From positions 62,001 through 126,000 of the forward strand of contig NZ_LT960612.1 of the NCBI RefSeq assembly GCF_900233005.1: a DNA stretch of 64,000 bases, in the 5' to 3' direction. Origin of the DNA: Vibrio tapetis subsp. tapetis (GTDB taxonomy: Bacteria; Pseudomonadota; Gammaproteobacteria; Enterobacterales; Vibrionaceae). The translations under genes were made by a program, and so were the position numbers. Below the pieces are notes generated by a model that ran no database searches, had not been told where the DNA came from, and saw only the letters and a program-made list of their open reading frames with translations. Positions 17,686-26,599 of this stretch are shown one piece after another. Within the stretch, counting starts at the first letter, position 1; every line of letters starts with the position of its first letter.

Positions 17686-17700
17686 ATGCGCTTCAACAAC

Positions 17701-17791
17701 GGAGAGATGGCTGAGTGGTCGAAAGCACCGGTCTTGAAAACCGGCAGTCGTTTGTAGCGGCTCTAGGGTTCAAATCCCTATCTCTCCACCA
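17701..17791 (+). tRNA. tRNA-Ser (anticodon TGA)
   Basis: A class II tRNA with a long variable arm, 91 bases including an encoded CCA. The acceptor stem GGAGAGA / TCTCTCC, anticodon loop CTTGAAA (anticodon TGA, reading UCA and other UCN codons) and T-loop GGTTCAAATCC are all present. It is a single-gene transcript between its own promoter and terminator. No duplicated 3' end was seen nearby, so it does not look like an occupied integration site. Confidence 0.97.
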
Positions 17792-17800
17792 ATTCGAAGA

Positions 17801-17828
17801 AACCGCTAATTATTTAGCGGTTTTTTTT
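17801..17828 (+). terminator. Intrinsic terminator of tRNA-Ser
   Basis: AACCGCTAA / TTAGCGGTT-type stem with a short AT loop followed by eight T. Confidence 0.95.
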
Positions 17829-17952
17829 CGTCTTGAATTTGAGGCAAAGATTGCAAGAACGGATCTGTTCTGAGTTCACCAGTTTTAAACGATGCGTGCA
17901 GCGAGGTAAGATCTACTATATTGGCAATCAGTGATAGTAGATCTAATGTCAG

Positions 17953-18126
17953 TTACTGATCTTTTTTCTCGATCGTAATTTCAATCGACTTACTGTTACC
18001 CGCAAACCACTTCTGGACATACAGTGACCCTACGATAGGCGCACTCCCTTCCTCCGGAACTTCCTTATAGCGAACACTATTCTTGGTCTCTTTTTCGTAT
18101 TCAAATTGAACAACTTTCTTCGACAT
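17953..18126 (-). CDS. Small hypothetical protein (57 aa)
   Basis: A leftward gene too short for a standard length cutoff. Start ATG at 18126-18124, stop TAA at 17955-17953. The product begins 'MSKKVVQFEYEKETKNSVRY' and contains 'GSLYVQKWF' and 'SIEITIEKK'. This alternating charged/hydrophobic pattern suggests a small all-beta protein, and it resembles short conserved proteins of about 55 residues that share a 'FE.ETKN..R......GTLY' pattern. GAGA lies 7 bases before the ATG. The function is unknown. Confidence 0.65.
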   Translation of the reverse strand: MSKKVVQFEYEKETKNSVRYKEVPEEGSAPIVGSLYVQKWFAGNSKSIEITIEKKDQ

Positions 18127-18210
18127 AGTTATCTCATCACATTCATTTGTCTAATAAGCTACATATTACACAAACTAACGCCCAAACGTGAACACCAATC
18201 CCCCCTCCTC

Positions 18211-18227
18211 CTAAGCGGACACACACC
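18211..18227 (-). repeat. REP-like unit upstream of the RAYT gene
   Basis: CTAAGCGGACACACACC; its complement reads GGTGTGTGTCCGCTTAG. It lies 114 bases before the transposase start and shares the GGTGTGTGTCC core with the copy at 37498-37509. Confidence 0.55.
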
Positions 18228-18341
18228 AAATAGTATGACTAATCGCCTGAGTTTACGTCAGCTCGCCTCCAAACCCGAACTATTCAACTTCCCCTCCCTT
18301 CTGTAATCGCTATCTTGGCAAAAACCTTACTGGAAAATTTC

Positions 18342-19301
18342 ATGGCTACTGCACGAAAACATCTCATCTCCGTCGATGCAACACCCTACTATCACTGCGT
18401 TTCAAGATGCGTCAGGCAAAGTTTTTTATGTGGCGAAGATAACATTACCAATAAGAGTTACGAGCATCGAAGAGACTGGATCGAGCACAAAATACAGTCA
18501 CTCTCCCACACCTATTGCATCAATGTTTGCGCGTACGCTGTCATGAGTAATCACTACCACTTGGTGTTGCACATCAATCGTGACAAAGCTTTGAAGTTAT
18601 CCCTCGCTGAAGTCATTGAACGCTGGAGCTATAATCATAAACTGCCTGTGCTGGTTCAGCGCTGGCTGAACAAACAGTTAAAGAGCCAAGCAGAAGAAGA
18701 CAAATGTTTAGAAATTATCGAAGTATGGCGAGAGAGGTTATGGTCTCTAAGCTGGTTCATGAAAGAGCTCAACTACGAGATTGCCTGTAAAGCAAATGAA
18801 GAAGATCAGTGTTCAGGGCACTTTTGGGAAAGTCGCTTCAAAAGCCAAGCACTGCTGGATGAAAAAGCCTTAGCTGCTGCCATGGCGTATGTGGATTTAA
18901 ACCCTGTTCGAGTAGGTATCGCACCTTCCCCAGAACAATCTGACTTTACCTCTATAAAAGCAAGGCTTAAAGCTCTTAACGAACATCTTGAAACCGCACC
19001 TTGCTTACACCCGTTCATAGGTAATTCAACTAATCAATTAATCGACGGAATCCCCTTTCGATTAATGGATTACATCGAATTAGTCGATTGGACAGCCAGA
19101 CAATTTCGAGAAGGAAAAGCATCAATAGCTGGACATCTACCACCCATTTTAGAAAGGCTTAACTTTAACCAAAATAGCTGGCTAGAAGTGTGTACTTCAC
19201 TCGAAAAAAAACGCTCCACAGCCATAGGCTCACCAAGCAGCCTAGCGCAAGCAAAAATCGCTTTAGATAAGTCACGAGTTCACTATTATCCACTCGAATA
19301 G
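18342..19301 (+). CDS. RAYT-type HUH (Y1) transposase, REP-associated
   Basis: A 319-residue protein of the IS200-like Y1 transposase superfamily in the stand-alone RAYT form. The N-terminus 'TPYYHCVSRCVRQSFLCG' is typical. The metal-binding HUH motif is in 'YAVMSNHYHLVLHI' (about residues 64-77). 'AMAYVDLNPVRVGI' (about 185-198) is the conserved helix carrying the candidate nucleophilic tyrosine. ATG 18342 is preferred over the upstream TTG (18315) because homologues begin 'MATAR..'. RAYTs are linked to spread of short palindromic REP repeats. REP-like units lie on both sides and elsewhere in the window. The gene is intact. Confidence 0.85.
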   Translation: MATARKHLISVDATPYYHCVSRCVRQSFLCGEDNITNKSYEHRRDWIEHKIQSLSHTYCINVCAYAVMSNHYHLVLHINRDKALKLSLAEVIERWSYNHKLPVLVQRWLNKQLKSQAEEDKCLEIIEVWRERLWSLSWFMKELNYEIACKANEEDQCSGHFWESRFKSQALLDEKALAAAMAYVDLNPVRVGIAPSPEQSDFTSIKARLKALNEHLETAPCLHPFIGNSTNQLIDGIPFRLMDYIELVDWTARQFREGKASIAGHLPPILERLNFNQNSWLEVCTSLEKKRSTAIGSPSSLAQAKIALDKSRVHYYPLE

Positions 19302-19500
19302 ACAACGACTCACTCTTCATAACGCAGTATCCAAGACCGACACTCAGTTGGTTAGTTGCGCTTGGTTCAAATTCAAAATGACAACGATCTTTAATTAACA
19401 ACAACTATTCCATATATCTTTCTGAACCTACTTCCTTACGATATCTAAAAGAAATAGCTTACATTACTCACGTAGTGACTTCATTTGGTGCGTCTTCTTT

Positions 19501-19550
19501 CGTGTGTGTCTATTTAAAATAGCCATCTGCTAAGGTGCCTGTCCCCTTAG
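19501..19550 (+). repeat. REP-like unit at the end of the SDR operon
   Basis: Contains GTGTGTGTC (19502-19510), then CTAAGG-TGCCTGTCC-CCTTAG (19530-19550), whose ends form a 6-bp stem. GGTGCCTGTCC is the same core found at 37463-37473 and, inverted, at 30068-30078. It lies just past the stop codon of the leftward SDR gene, the usual extragenic place for REP sequences. Confidence 0.65.
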
Positions 19551-19563
19551 TACCTTGTGAAGA

Positions 19564-20322
19564 TTACATTCTAAGTCCACCGTCTACCTCTAACACTCTT
19601 CCATTGAAATAGTCATTTTCAAAGATGAATTTAGCGGCCTGAGCTATTTCTGCTGGAGCGCCAATTCGACCCACTGGCACCATCTTGTTAAGCCTTTCTA
19701 TGGCTTCGGGTTTAAGTTGTTCGGCCATAGAGGTTTGAACAATGCCAGGAGCGATGGCAGTGGATCTGATGCCATAGCGTGCCAGTTCTTTCGCCCAACC
19801 TTGCGCCATCGTTGCAACGGCCGCTTTAGAAGCCGCATAATTGGTTTGCCCAATATTTCCTTCTCTCGCCACACTCGATATATTGATGATGACTCCTTTA
19901 CGCTGGGTATTTATCATTTGCGCCGCGGCTTCTCTTCCACATAAGAATGTACCGGTAAGGTTGACGTTGATTACAGAATTGAACTGTTCAAGAGACATTT
20001 TAGTCATCTCACCGTCTTTCACTTTTACTAACAAGCCATCACGAAGTATTCCTGCGTTATTGATTAGCCCATCGAGCTGCCCAAAGTCTTGGCTAATGGT
20101 GTCAAACACAGTCACAACGTCTTGTTCGTTGGTAACATCAACCTCATAAGTTAGCGCTTTAACCCCAAGCATATGGCACTGGTCTTGTGTTTGTTTCAGC
20201 GCTTGGTGGTTCACATCCAATAGTGCTAATTCGGCTCCAGATTGAGCGAGCGTTATCGCCATCATTTGCCCTAAGCCTTGCCCTGCTCCAGTAATAGCAA
20301 TCACACTCTCTTTAAGGTTCAT
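19564..20322 (-). CDS. SDR-family NAD(P)-dependent dehydrogenase (3-hydroxyacyl-CoA type)
   Basis: A 252-residue classical short-chain dehydrogenase with Rossmann motif 'TGAGQGLG' (about 11-18), 'NNAG' (about 89-92), a catalytic Ser in 'NISSVAREG' and 'YAASK' (about 160-164). It is the last gene of a five-gene leftward operon, 4 bases after the HIBYL-CoA hydrolase gene. Given the context it may oxidise 2-methyl-3-hydroxybutyryl-CoA or another 3-hydroxyacyl-CoA of valine/isoleucine breakdown. A FabG-like role is the alternative. A REP-like unit follows. Confidence 0.8.
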   Translation of the reverse strand: MNLKESVIAITGAGQGLGQMMAITLAQSGAELALLDVNHQALKQTQDQCHMLGVKALTYEVDVTNEQDVVTVFDTISQDFGQLDGLINNAGILRDGLLVKVKDGEMTKMSLEQFNSVINVNLTGTFLCGREAAAQMINTQRKGVIINISSVAREGNIGQTNYAASKAAVATMAQGWAKELARYGIRSTAIAPGIVQTSMAEQLKPEAIERLNKMVPVGRIGAPAEIAQAAKFIFENDYFNGRVLEVDGGLRM

Positions 20323-20326
20323 TCTT

Positions 20327-21541
20327 TTATTCCTTATTCTCAGTCATTTTTCTAGTTTGACTATTATCCATACCTAGCCGAGCGAGTGGATGTTGCTTAA
20401 TATTCCACAATGGTGCAAACAAGCCATCAATCACCGACTCATCAACGTTAACAATGCTCGAAAACAACCAATTGGGCTTGCCATCTTTATCGACCAAACG
20501 AGCCCGTACTCCCTCTTGAAATTCGCCGAGCGTAGCGCATCGAACCGATAGTCCGAGCTCCAAACGAAAGCACTCAGCCAAAGACAGCGTATTCCATTGT
20601 TTGATTTGTCGAAAACAGATATGAACCGTTATTGGACTTCCGTCTCGCAAATTACGCTTCGCGCTTTCCAGCCATTGATGTTCATTAATGATTTGAGGCT
20701 CAATTGCTTCTTTTCGGTCGCTTTCACGGCGACATAAAGCATAAAAATCTGTAATTATTTGATTCAAATTTTTGTTCGCGAATATCGTTTGGATCTCGTC
20801 TAAGTATCTCGTTAAAGAACCTTCTGGCTTCAAATCACTATTGAGAACGAATAAACCTTCGAGTAACTCGGTCACGATAAGATCTCGGTCTTCTGTGTCT
20901 TGCCAGTCACAGATCTGCAACTGCTCAAGGGCGGTAATACGCTGCTCGCTAGAAAGATAATGATTTGCCAAACCGACCTCTAACGCATCACACCCATTTA
21001 TCTGAGCTCCTGTTAAGCCAATAAATAGTCCTACGCTTGGGTCTATCCGATTTAAAAACCAAGTCGCCCCTACATCTGGGTAAAGACCGATACTCACTTC
21101 CGGCATTGCCAAGCGCGACTTAGCGGTCACCACTTTATGACTCGAGGCCATATAGAGCCCCATGCCTCCCCCCATTACAATACCGTCACCCCACGCGATG
21201 ACTGGTTTGCTAAAAGTATGAATGAGATAGTCGAGTTGGTACTCCAAAGTGAAATAACGCGTGCAAAAATATTCCACCTCATTTTTTGCCTTTTCCGACA
21301 TCACTTGATACATGGTTCGTACATCACCACCAGCACAAAACGCTTTGCCTCCAGAACCCTCAAGCCAAACGCACGCTACGCGCTCGCAACGATTCCATGC
21401 ATCCAACTGATCCTTCAATTGGTGCAACATCTCAAATGTAAGGGCGTTGAGTGATGCAATGTTATCCAACGTCACCACTCCCACCGAGTGAACGCCGTTA
21501 GAACAAGGAAGCTCTTCAAAATTAACCTGACCTATTGGCAT
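20327..21541 (-). CDS. 3-hydroxyisobutyryl-CoA hydrolase
   Basis: A 404-residue crotonase-superfamily protein of the HIBYL-CoA hydrolase branch, longer than enoyl-CoA hydratases. Key segments: 'FCAGGDVRTMY' (about 64-74), oxyanion loop 'GGGMGLYMASSHKV' (about 123-136) and 'MPEVSIGLYPDVGATWFL' (about 145-162), with the Glu and Asp expected for thioester hydrolysis. It releases 3-hydroxyisobutyrate from valine breakdown. The frame opens earlier, at 21580, but ATG 21541 has a strong AAGGAGG site 6 bases upstream. It starts 13 bases after the preceding stop codon, so translational coupling is likely. Confidence 0.88.
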   Translation of the reverse strand: MPIGQVNFEELPCSNGVHSVGVVTLDNIASLNALTFEMLHQLKDQLDAWNRCERVACVWLEGSGGKAFCAGGDVRTMYQVMSEKAKNEVEYFCTRYFTLEYQLDYLIHTFSKPVIAWGDGIVMGGGMGLYMASSHKVVTAKSRLAMPEVSIGLYPDVGATWFLNRIDPSVGLFIGLTGAQINGCDALEVGLANHYLSSEQRITALEQLQICDWQDTEDRDLIVTELLEGLFVLNSDLKPEGSLTRYLDEIQTIFANKNLNQIITDFYALCRRESDRKEAIEPQIINEHQWLESAKRNLRDGSPITVHICFRQIKQWNTLSLAECFRLELGLSVRCATLGEFQEGVRARLVDKDGKPNWLFSSIVNVDESVIDGLFAPLWNIKQHPLARLGMDNSQTRKMTENKE

Positions 21542-21554
21542 TGCAGCCTCCTTA

Positions 21555-22358
21555 TCACTCGTTCTTCCAACAAGGCTCACGCTTATTCAAAAACGCATTA
21601 ACGCCTTCCGTTTGGTCTTTCGTATCGAACAAATTGACAAACAGTTCCCGTTCTTTAATCAAACCATGTTGTGAAGGCTCACGCCTTGTATTCTGAATTA
21701 AGGTTTTGCACGCAGTTACCGAAGAGGGCGACTGATTCGCAACAGAAGCTGCTAAATCCATGGCAGTCCCAACTGCTGCTCCCTGCTCAACGACTTCTTC
21801 AACAAGCCGTATCTGCAATGCTTGATTACCATTCACTTGCTCACCACATAATATGATTCTCTTTGCCCAACCTTCGCCGACTAATCGTGTCAAATTTTGC
21901 GTTCCGCCAGCACAGGGCAATAGCCCGACTTTAGCTTCTGGTAGCGCCAATTTGGCCTGTTTCTCTGCTATACGTATATCGCATGCCAAAGCCACTTCCA
22001 GCCCTCCGCCCATTGCGTAACCATTGATAGCCGCAATAGACACCCCCCTAAAATTCGACAACATTTCGAACGCCTCGCCAAAGGCTTGTGCCATATCAAA
22101 AGCAACGGATTTATCCCCGCTCGCAAACAGCGTCAAATCAGCGCCCGCCGAAAAGAACTTGTCTCCGTGACCGGTTAGCACGAGAGCATAAACATCAGAA
22201 TTTTGATTTAATGATTCCACCAAATTTTTCAACTCACCAAGACTTTGTTTTGTCCATGTATTGGCAGGAGGGTTGTTCATGGTTACAAGCGCAATATGAT
22301 TCGATATCTCTAATACTAAGGCATGCTTTTTCAGGGAAGAATCGGGGAAGTTTGGCAT
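21555..22358 (-). CDS. Enoyl-CoA hydratase/isomerase family protein
   Basis: A 267-residue crotonase-fold enzyme. CoA-binding 'FFSAGADLTLF' (about 67-77), oxyanion-hole 'GYAMGGGLEVALACD' (about 112-126) and 'LPEAKVGLLPCAGGTQ' (about 138-153), with Glu at a catalytic position. In this operon it probably hydrates methacrylyl-CoA or tiglyl-CoA from valine or isoleucine. The exact substrate cannot be read from sequence. It is the third gene of the leftward operon, 70 bases after the acyl-CoA dehydrogenase. Confidence 0.85.
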   Translation of the reverse strand: MPNFPDSSLKKHALVLEISNHIALVTMNNPPANTWTKQSLGELKNLVESLNQNSDVYALVLTGHGDKFFSAGADLTLFASGDKSVAFDMAQAFGEAFEMLSNFRGVSIAAINGYAMGGGLEVALACDIRIAEKQAKLALPEAKVGLLPCAGGTQNLTRLVGEGWAKRIILCGEQVNGNQALQIRLVEEVVEQGAAVGTAMDLAASVANQSPSSVTACKTLIQNTRREPSQHGLIKERELFVNLFDTKDQTEGVNAFLNKREPCWKNE

Positions 22359-22428
22359 GTTTATTTCCTTAATCGTTGTCGTTATAGGACGGCGACTCTG
22401 CCATCGCTTTCAAAGTTCTCTAAGAAGC

Positions 22429-23583
22429 CTAGAGAAGGCGCGCTTCTTCGGCCAACAAACGGCGCGCTATGATCAACCGCATAATTTCGTTGGTGCCTTC
22501 CAAAATTTGATGAACACGCACGTCTCGGAAATAACGTTCTAATGGATAATCTTTAATGTAGCCATAACCGCCATGAAGTTGCAGCGCTTGGTCACAAACT
22601 CTAAAACCCACGTCGGTTGCAAATCGTTTCGCCATAGCACAATAAGCACTGGCTTCTGGGTCTTGATTATCCAGCTTACTGGCGGCGTATCTCACTAATT
22701 GTCTTGCCGCGACAAGTTCGGTTGCCATGTCTGCAAGCTTAAATTGCAGCCCTTGAAACGACGCTAAGTCTTTGCCAAACTGTTGTCTTTGCTGCATATA
22801 TTCAGTCGCATCATTGAGAGCTTGTTGCGCTGTCCCTATCGAACATGTCGCAATATTGATCCTGCCACCGTCGAGCCCTTTCATTGCAAGGTTGAACCCT
22901 TCACCTTCTCGCCCTAACAGTTGGCTTTTCGGTACGACGACGTGATCAAAAGTGATGCTTCGAGTTGCTTGGCTATTCCAGCCCATCTTTGGCTCTTTGC
23001 GGCCAAAACTGATGCCCTTACTATCAGCTTGAACAACGAAAGCCGATATGCCTTTTGCTCCTTGCTCGCCCGTTCTCGCCATCACAACCAGCACTTGGGT
23101 ATCACCAGCGCCGGAAATAAACACTTTTGTGCCATTGAGCACGTAGTGATCCTCTACCTTGTTAGCAGAAGTGGTGAGTGAGGCTGCGTCTGATCCCGCA
23201 TTAGGCTCGGTTAAACAATACGACCCCAACCATTCTCCTGAGATAAGTCGTGAACAAAAAACGGCTTTAGCATCATCGGTGGCATAGCGAGACACCATCC
23301 AACTCACCATATTGTGAATCGTCATATATGCCGTGGTCGAGGTACAGCCCATCGATAATTGCTCAAAAATAATCGATGAATCTAAACGAGATAAGCCGAG
23401 GCCGCCCTCCTCCTCACCGGTGTAGAGGCTCAAAAAACCAAGACCACCCGCTTGTCGGATAACGTCTTTTGGAAAGTGTTCATCTTGATCCCACTTTGAT
23501 GCCATTGGCGTCAAGTGTTCTTGGGCAAATTGGTAGGCAACATCCGCAAAGGCGCGTTGATCTTCATTCAATTCAAAATCCAT
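22429..23583 (-). CDS. Acyl-CoA dehydrogenase, probably isobutyryl-/branched-chain type
   Basis: A 384-residue FAD enzyme. N-terminal helical domain, then the FAD-binding segment 'CLTEPNAGSDAASLTT' (about residue 130), and the C-terminal end with 'LHGGYGYIKDYPLERYFRDV' (about 345-364) and 'ILEGTNEIMR' holding the catalytic Glu (about residue 369). The frame is open upstream to 23673, but ATG 23583 begins the family-typical 'MDFELNEDQRAF' and has a GGAG site. TGAGATG couples it to the thiolase stop codon with one base between. The operon suggests oxidation of isobutyryl- or 2-methylbutyryl-CoA to the enoyl-CoA, donating electrons to ETF. Confidence 0.88.
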   Translation of the reverse strand: MDFELNEDQRAFADVAYQFAQEHLTPMASKWDQDEHFPKDVIRQAGGLGFLSLYTGEEEGGLGLSRLDSSIIFEQLSMGCTSTTAYMTIHNMVSWMVSRYATDDAKAVFCSRLISGEWLGSYCLTEPNAGSDAASLTTSANKVEDHYVLNGTKVFISGAGDTQVLVVMARTGEQGAKGISAFVVQADSKGISFGRKEPKMGWNSQATRSITFDHVVVPKSQLLGREGEGFNLAMKGLDGGRINIATCSIGTAQQALNDATEYMQQRQQFGKDLASFQGLQFKLADMATELVAARQLVRYAASKLDNQDPEASAYCAMAKRFATDVGFRVCDQALQLHGGYGYIKDYPLERYFRDVRVHQILEGTNEIMRLIIARRLLAEEARLL

Positions 23584-23584
23584 C

Positions 23585-24820
23585 TCACTCCCCTCCAACT
23601 TCAATGGCAATAGCGGTTGCTTCTCCACCACCAATACATAAGGCTGCAATTCCTCGCATCCTTCTTGGCTCATCGTTACCGCTCATGGCGATACCTTGGC
23701 TCTGTTTATATCGCAAGGCATGTATCAAGCTCACGATAATGCGCGCGCCACTTGCCCCAATAGGGTGCCCGAGTGCACAGGCTCCACCATTGACATTCAC
23801 CTTTTCGATATCCAACTTGAGTTCTTGCACCGCTATTTGAGTCACCACTGCAAACGCTTCATTGATTTCCCAAAGATCAACGTCGTCGATAGACCATTGT
23901 TGCTCCTTAAGCAGTTGTTCAATGGCGAATACAGGCGCGATTGTAAATTCGCTAGGGCTCCGAGAATGAGTGGTATGGCCAACAATTTTTGCTAGCGGTT
24001 CGAAGCCCTGTTGTTTGGCGTGCTCTGCGTCCATTAACACAAGCGCCGCTGCGCCGTCAGAAATGGAGCTGGCATTAGCGGCTGTAATTCGGCCATTCGG
24101 AGAAAATGCAGGGCGAAGAAGAGGGATTTTATCGGATTTTATTTCTCTCGGGTGCTCATCAAACGCTAACACGGGGTCATCTTCTCCATAGGTAGAGACA
24201 ACAGGTGCTATTTCATTTTTAAATCGATGGTTTTGCTGCGCATCTAACGCTCTGTTTAACGACAACAAGGCCCATTGATCCATCTCATCTCGACTAATAT
24301 CGTATTTCTCAGCGATACTATCCGCATACACTCCCATCAGTTCATTACTGTAAGCATCTTGTAAACCATCGAGAAACATATGGTCAAACGTTGTTTTGTG
24401 GCCAAGGCGTAAACCCGATCTCGCGTCCTTAAGCAGATACGGAGCGTTAGTCATGCTCTCCATGCCACCAGCCAAAGCGCCTTTTATCCGCCCCGACTGA
24501 ATTAAGCCATGAGCCAACATCACCGACTTCATGCCCGAGCCGCATACCTTGTTAATGGTTGAACACCCGACCGAGTATGGAAGCCCAGCCCCGATGGCCG
24601 CTTGGCGTGCCGGAGCTTGACCACAGCCTGCAGGTAAGACACACCCCATGAAGACTTCTTGAATCATATCTTTGGCTGGAGAGCCGTCGGGAGACAAATC
24701 ATGGAGAACTGATTGAATGGCGACCTGGCCTAATTGAGGCGCAGTGAAATCTCTCAGCAGACCTTGAAAGCTGCCAATAGGCGTTCGTTTTGCAGCTACA
24801 ACCCAAATGGTTTTATCCAT
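23585..24820 (-). CDS. Thiolase (acetyl-CoA C-acyltransferase)
   Basis: A 411-residue cytoplasmic thiolase. Nucleophilic Cys in 'NKVCGSGMKS' (about residue 91), then 'NEAFA', 'NVNGGACALGHPIGASGARI' with the active-site His (about 358) and 'CIGGGEATA' with the second Cys (about 397). It is the first gene of the leftward operon behind the LiuR sites. In this context it may cleave 2-methylacetoacetyl-CoA to propionyl-CoA and acetyl-CoA, or handle acetoacetyl-CoA from leucine. A long variable loop (about 205-240) is normal for this subgroup. Confidence 0.9.
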   Translation of the reverse strand: MDKTIWVVAAKRTPIGSFQGLLRDFTAPQLGQVAIQSVLHDLSPDGSPAKDMIQEVFMGCVLPAGCGQAPARQAAIGAGLPYSVGCSTINKVCGSGMKSVMLAHGLIQSGRIKGALAGGMESMTNAPYLLKDARSGLRLGHKTTFDHMFLDGLQDAYSNELMGVYADSIAEKYDISRDEMDQWALLSLNRALDAQQNHRFKNEIAPVVSTYGEDDPVLAFDEHPREIKSDKIPLLRPAFSPNGRITAANASSISDGAAALVLMDAEHAKQQGFEPLAKIVGHTTHSRSPSEFTIAPVFAIEQLLKEQQWSIDDVDLWEINEAFAVVTQIAVQELKLDIEKVNVNGGACALGHPIGASGARIIVSLIHALRYKQSQGIAMSGNDEPRRMRGIAALCIGGGEATAIAIEVGGE

Positions 24821-24864
24821 GGCTTTGCCCTCATTAACGATATGTATATTTGTTCCGACCTACC

Positions 24865-24909
24865 TTGACGTTTACGTAAGCATAGCACTAACATTTACGT
24901 TAACGTAAA
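24865..24909. promoter_or_regulatory. Two LiuR operators in the divergent promoter region
   Basis: A perfect 16-bp palindrome TTTACGTTAACGTAAA (24894-24909) and a related site TTGACGTTTACGTAAG (24865-24880, 13 of 16 the same) match the TTTACGTnnACGTAAA-type motif of LiuR. A rightward promoter TTGACG-18-TAACAT (-35 at 24865, -10 at 24889) overlaps both, so bound LiuR should block it. The leftward operon promoter probably lies in the same segment. Confidence 0.75.
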
Positions 24910-24953
24910 GAAACAAAAAATTAACAAGCAAGTCAGCATCGAGGAACGGATTT

Positions 24954-25340
24954 ATGGAAACGTTCAAAATTAGTGAGCTTGCCAATGAGTTTAATGTCAC
25001 GACCAGAAGCATTCGATTTTACGAAGACATGGGGCTCATCCACCCAGAACGACAAGGGAAGATCCGCCTCTACCAACGCCGAGATAAAATTAGGCTCAAG
25101 CTTATTCTCCGAGGTAAAAGACTGGGTTTATCCCTAGCGGAAATTGGCGAATTGCTGGAACTGTACGACACCAATCAAGGTGAAGTTCAGCTAAAGAAAA
25201 TGCTTGAAGTCATCGATGGCAAACAAGCGTTACTGCAACAGCAACTTGATGACATCAACGCCGTTATGACCGAGCTTGATCAAGCACGAGAACGATGCCA
25301 GCAAGCGCTGGGAGGTTCGACAAACTCGGCAACGATCTGA
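24954..25340 (+). CDS. liuR: MerR-family regulator LiuR
   Basis: 128 residues. An N-terminal MerR helix-turn-helix ('FKISELANEFNVTTRSIRFY', residues 4-23) with wing, then a long dimerisation coiled coil (about 75-118), with no cysteine-rich metal site at the end. Its place at the centre of a divergent branched-chain acyl-CoA locus and the palindromes in front fit LiuR, the repressor of leucine/isovalerate utilisation in gammaproteobacteria. It probably senses a CoA or acid intermediate, and leads the rightward operon, so it likely represses itself. Confidence 0.9.
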   Translation: METFKISELANEFNVTTRSIRFYEDMGLIHPERQGKIRLYQRRDKIRLKLILRGKRLGLSLAEIGELLELYDTNQGEVQLKKMLEVIDGKQALLQQQLDDINAVMTELDQARERCQQALGGSTNSATI

Positions 25341-25382
25341 TTTGTATACAACCTGATTGGTTTAAAAGATATGGGAGGATTT

Positions 25383-26552
25383 ATGAAAAGTGCGTTTTCT
25401 CCACTCAACTTTGCGCAAGGTGAAACCATCGACATGCTTCGAGAGCAAGTTAACGGCTTCGCGCTGCAATACATCGCCCCTATTGCTGCCGAGGTTGATG
25501 CAAACAACGAATTTCCAAATCATCTTTGGCAAAAATTCGGCGATATGGGGCTACTGGGCGTCACCGTTGCAGAACAATACGGCGGAGCAGACATGGGGTA
25601 TTTAGCCCATGTGGTAGCGATGGAAGAGATCAGCCGCGCTTCTGCATCGGTTGCCTTAAGCTATGGTGCACATTCAAACCTCTGTGTTAATCAAATCTTT
25701 CGTAATGGAACCCCCGCACAACGCGAAAAATACTTACCCAAACTCATCGATGGTCGCCACGTTGGCGCATTAGCCATGAGTGAGCCAAACGCCGGTTCCG
25801 ACGTTGTCAGCATGCAGCTCAATGCCACCTTTGATGGTTCAGATTACGTACTCAACGGAACCAAAATGTGGATCACTAACGGGCCGGATGCTCACACCAT
25901 CGTTGTCTACGCGAAAACAGATCCTAACGAGAAATCTCATGGAATTACGGCGTTTATTGTTGAAAGCCAGTTTGAAGGGTTCAGTCACGCCCAAAAGCTC
26001 GACAAACTCGGCATGCGTGGTTCCAACACCTGCGAACTGGTTTTTAACAACTGCAAAGTACCGCAAGAAAATGTTCTCGGCTCTGTCAATCACGGTATTG
26101 AAGTACTAATGAGCGGGTTAGACTACGAACGAGTTGTATTGGCGGCCGGCCCCCTTGGCATCATGCAATCTTGCCTAGATCTGGTTATCCCTTACGTACA
26201 TGACCGAAAACAGTTTGGCCGCTCTATCGGTGAATTTCAGTTAGTACAGGCCAAAGTCGCCGATATGTATACCCGCACCAACGCCGCTCGTGCCTACCTT
26301 TATGCGGTTGCGGCGGCGTGTGATAGAGGAGAGGCAACCAGAAAAGATTCTGCTGGGGTTATTTTATACGCCGCTGAGTTGGCGACTCAAATGGCTCTGG
26401 ACGCCATTCAGTTACTGGGCGGGAACGGCTACATCAATGAGTTCCCTGCAGGGCGATTGCTGCGCGACGCAAAGCTGTATGAAATTGGTGCAGGTACTTC
26501 GGAAATCAGGCGTATGTTGATTGGCAGAGAGCTATTTGAAGAATCTCGTTAG
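25383..26552 (+). CDS. liuA: Isovaleryl-CoA dehydrogenase
   Basis: A 389-residue FAD-dependent acyl-CoA dehydrogenase. It oxidises isovaleryl-CoA to 3-methylcrotonyl-CoA in leucine degradation. Features: '[13 protein letters not shown]' (about 99-111), FAD-binding '[16 protein letters not shown]', and '[20 protein letters not shown]' (about 344-363) followed by '[11 protein letters not shown]'. As in isovaleryl-CoA dehydrogenases, the catalytic Glu is not at the usual C-terminal spot, which reads Gly-Ala-Gly-Thr here; it is probably the Glu in '[12 protein letters not shown]' (about 248). ATG 25383 follows GGGAGG; the earlier in-frame ATG (25371) overlaps that site and is unlikely. Confidence 0.93.
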   Translation: MKSAFSPLNFAQGETIDMLREQVNGFALQYIAPIAAEVDANNEFPNHLWQKFGDMGLLGVTVAEQYGGADMGYLAHVVAMEEISRASASVALSYGAHSNLCVNQIFRNGTPAQREKYLPKLIDGRHVGALAMSEPNAGSDVVSMQLNATFDGSDYVLNGTKMWITNGPDAHTIVVYAKTDPNEKSHGITAFIVESQFEGFSHAQKLDKLGMRGSNTCELVFNNCKVPQENVLGSVNHGIEVLMSGLDYERVVLAAGPLGIMQSCLDLVIPYVHDRKQFGRSIGEFQLVQAKVADMYTRTNAARAYLYAVAAACDRGEATRKDSAGVILYAAELATQMALDAIQLLGGNGYINEFPAGRLLRDAKLYEIGAGTSEIRRMLIGRELFEESR

Positions 26553-26599
26553 ATCAACTCCAACTCTGTCCATAACCCTCAACACAAAAAGGAAGAGTC

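Noticed and set aside
17701..17791. tRNA-Ser as the attachment site of an integrated island
   Set aside because: No integrase follows and no second copy of the tRNA 3' end was noticed in the window.
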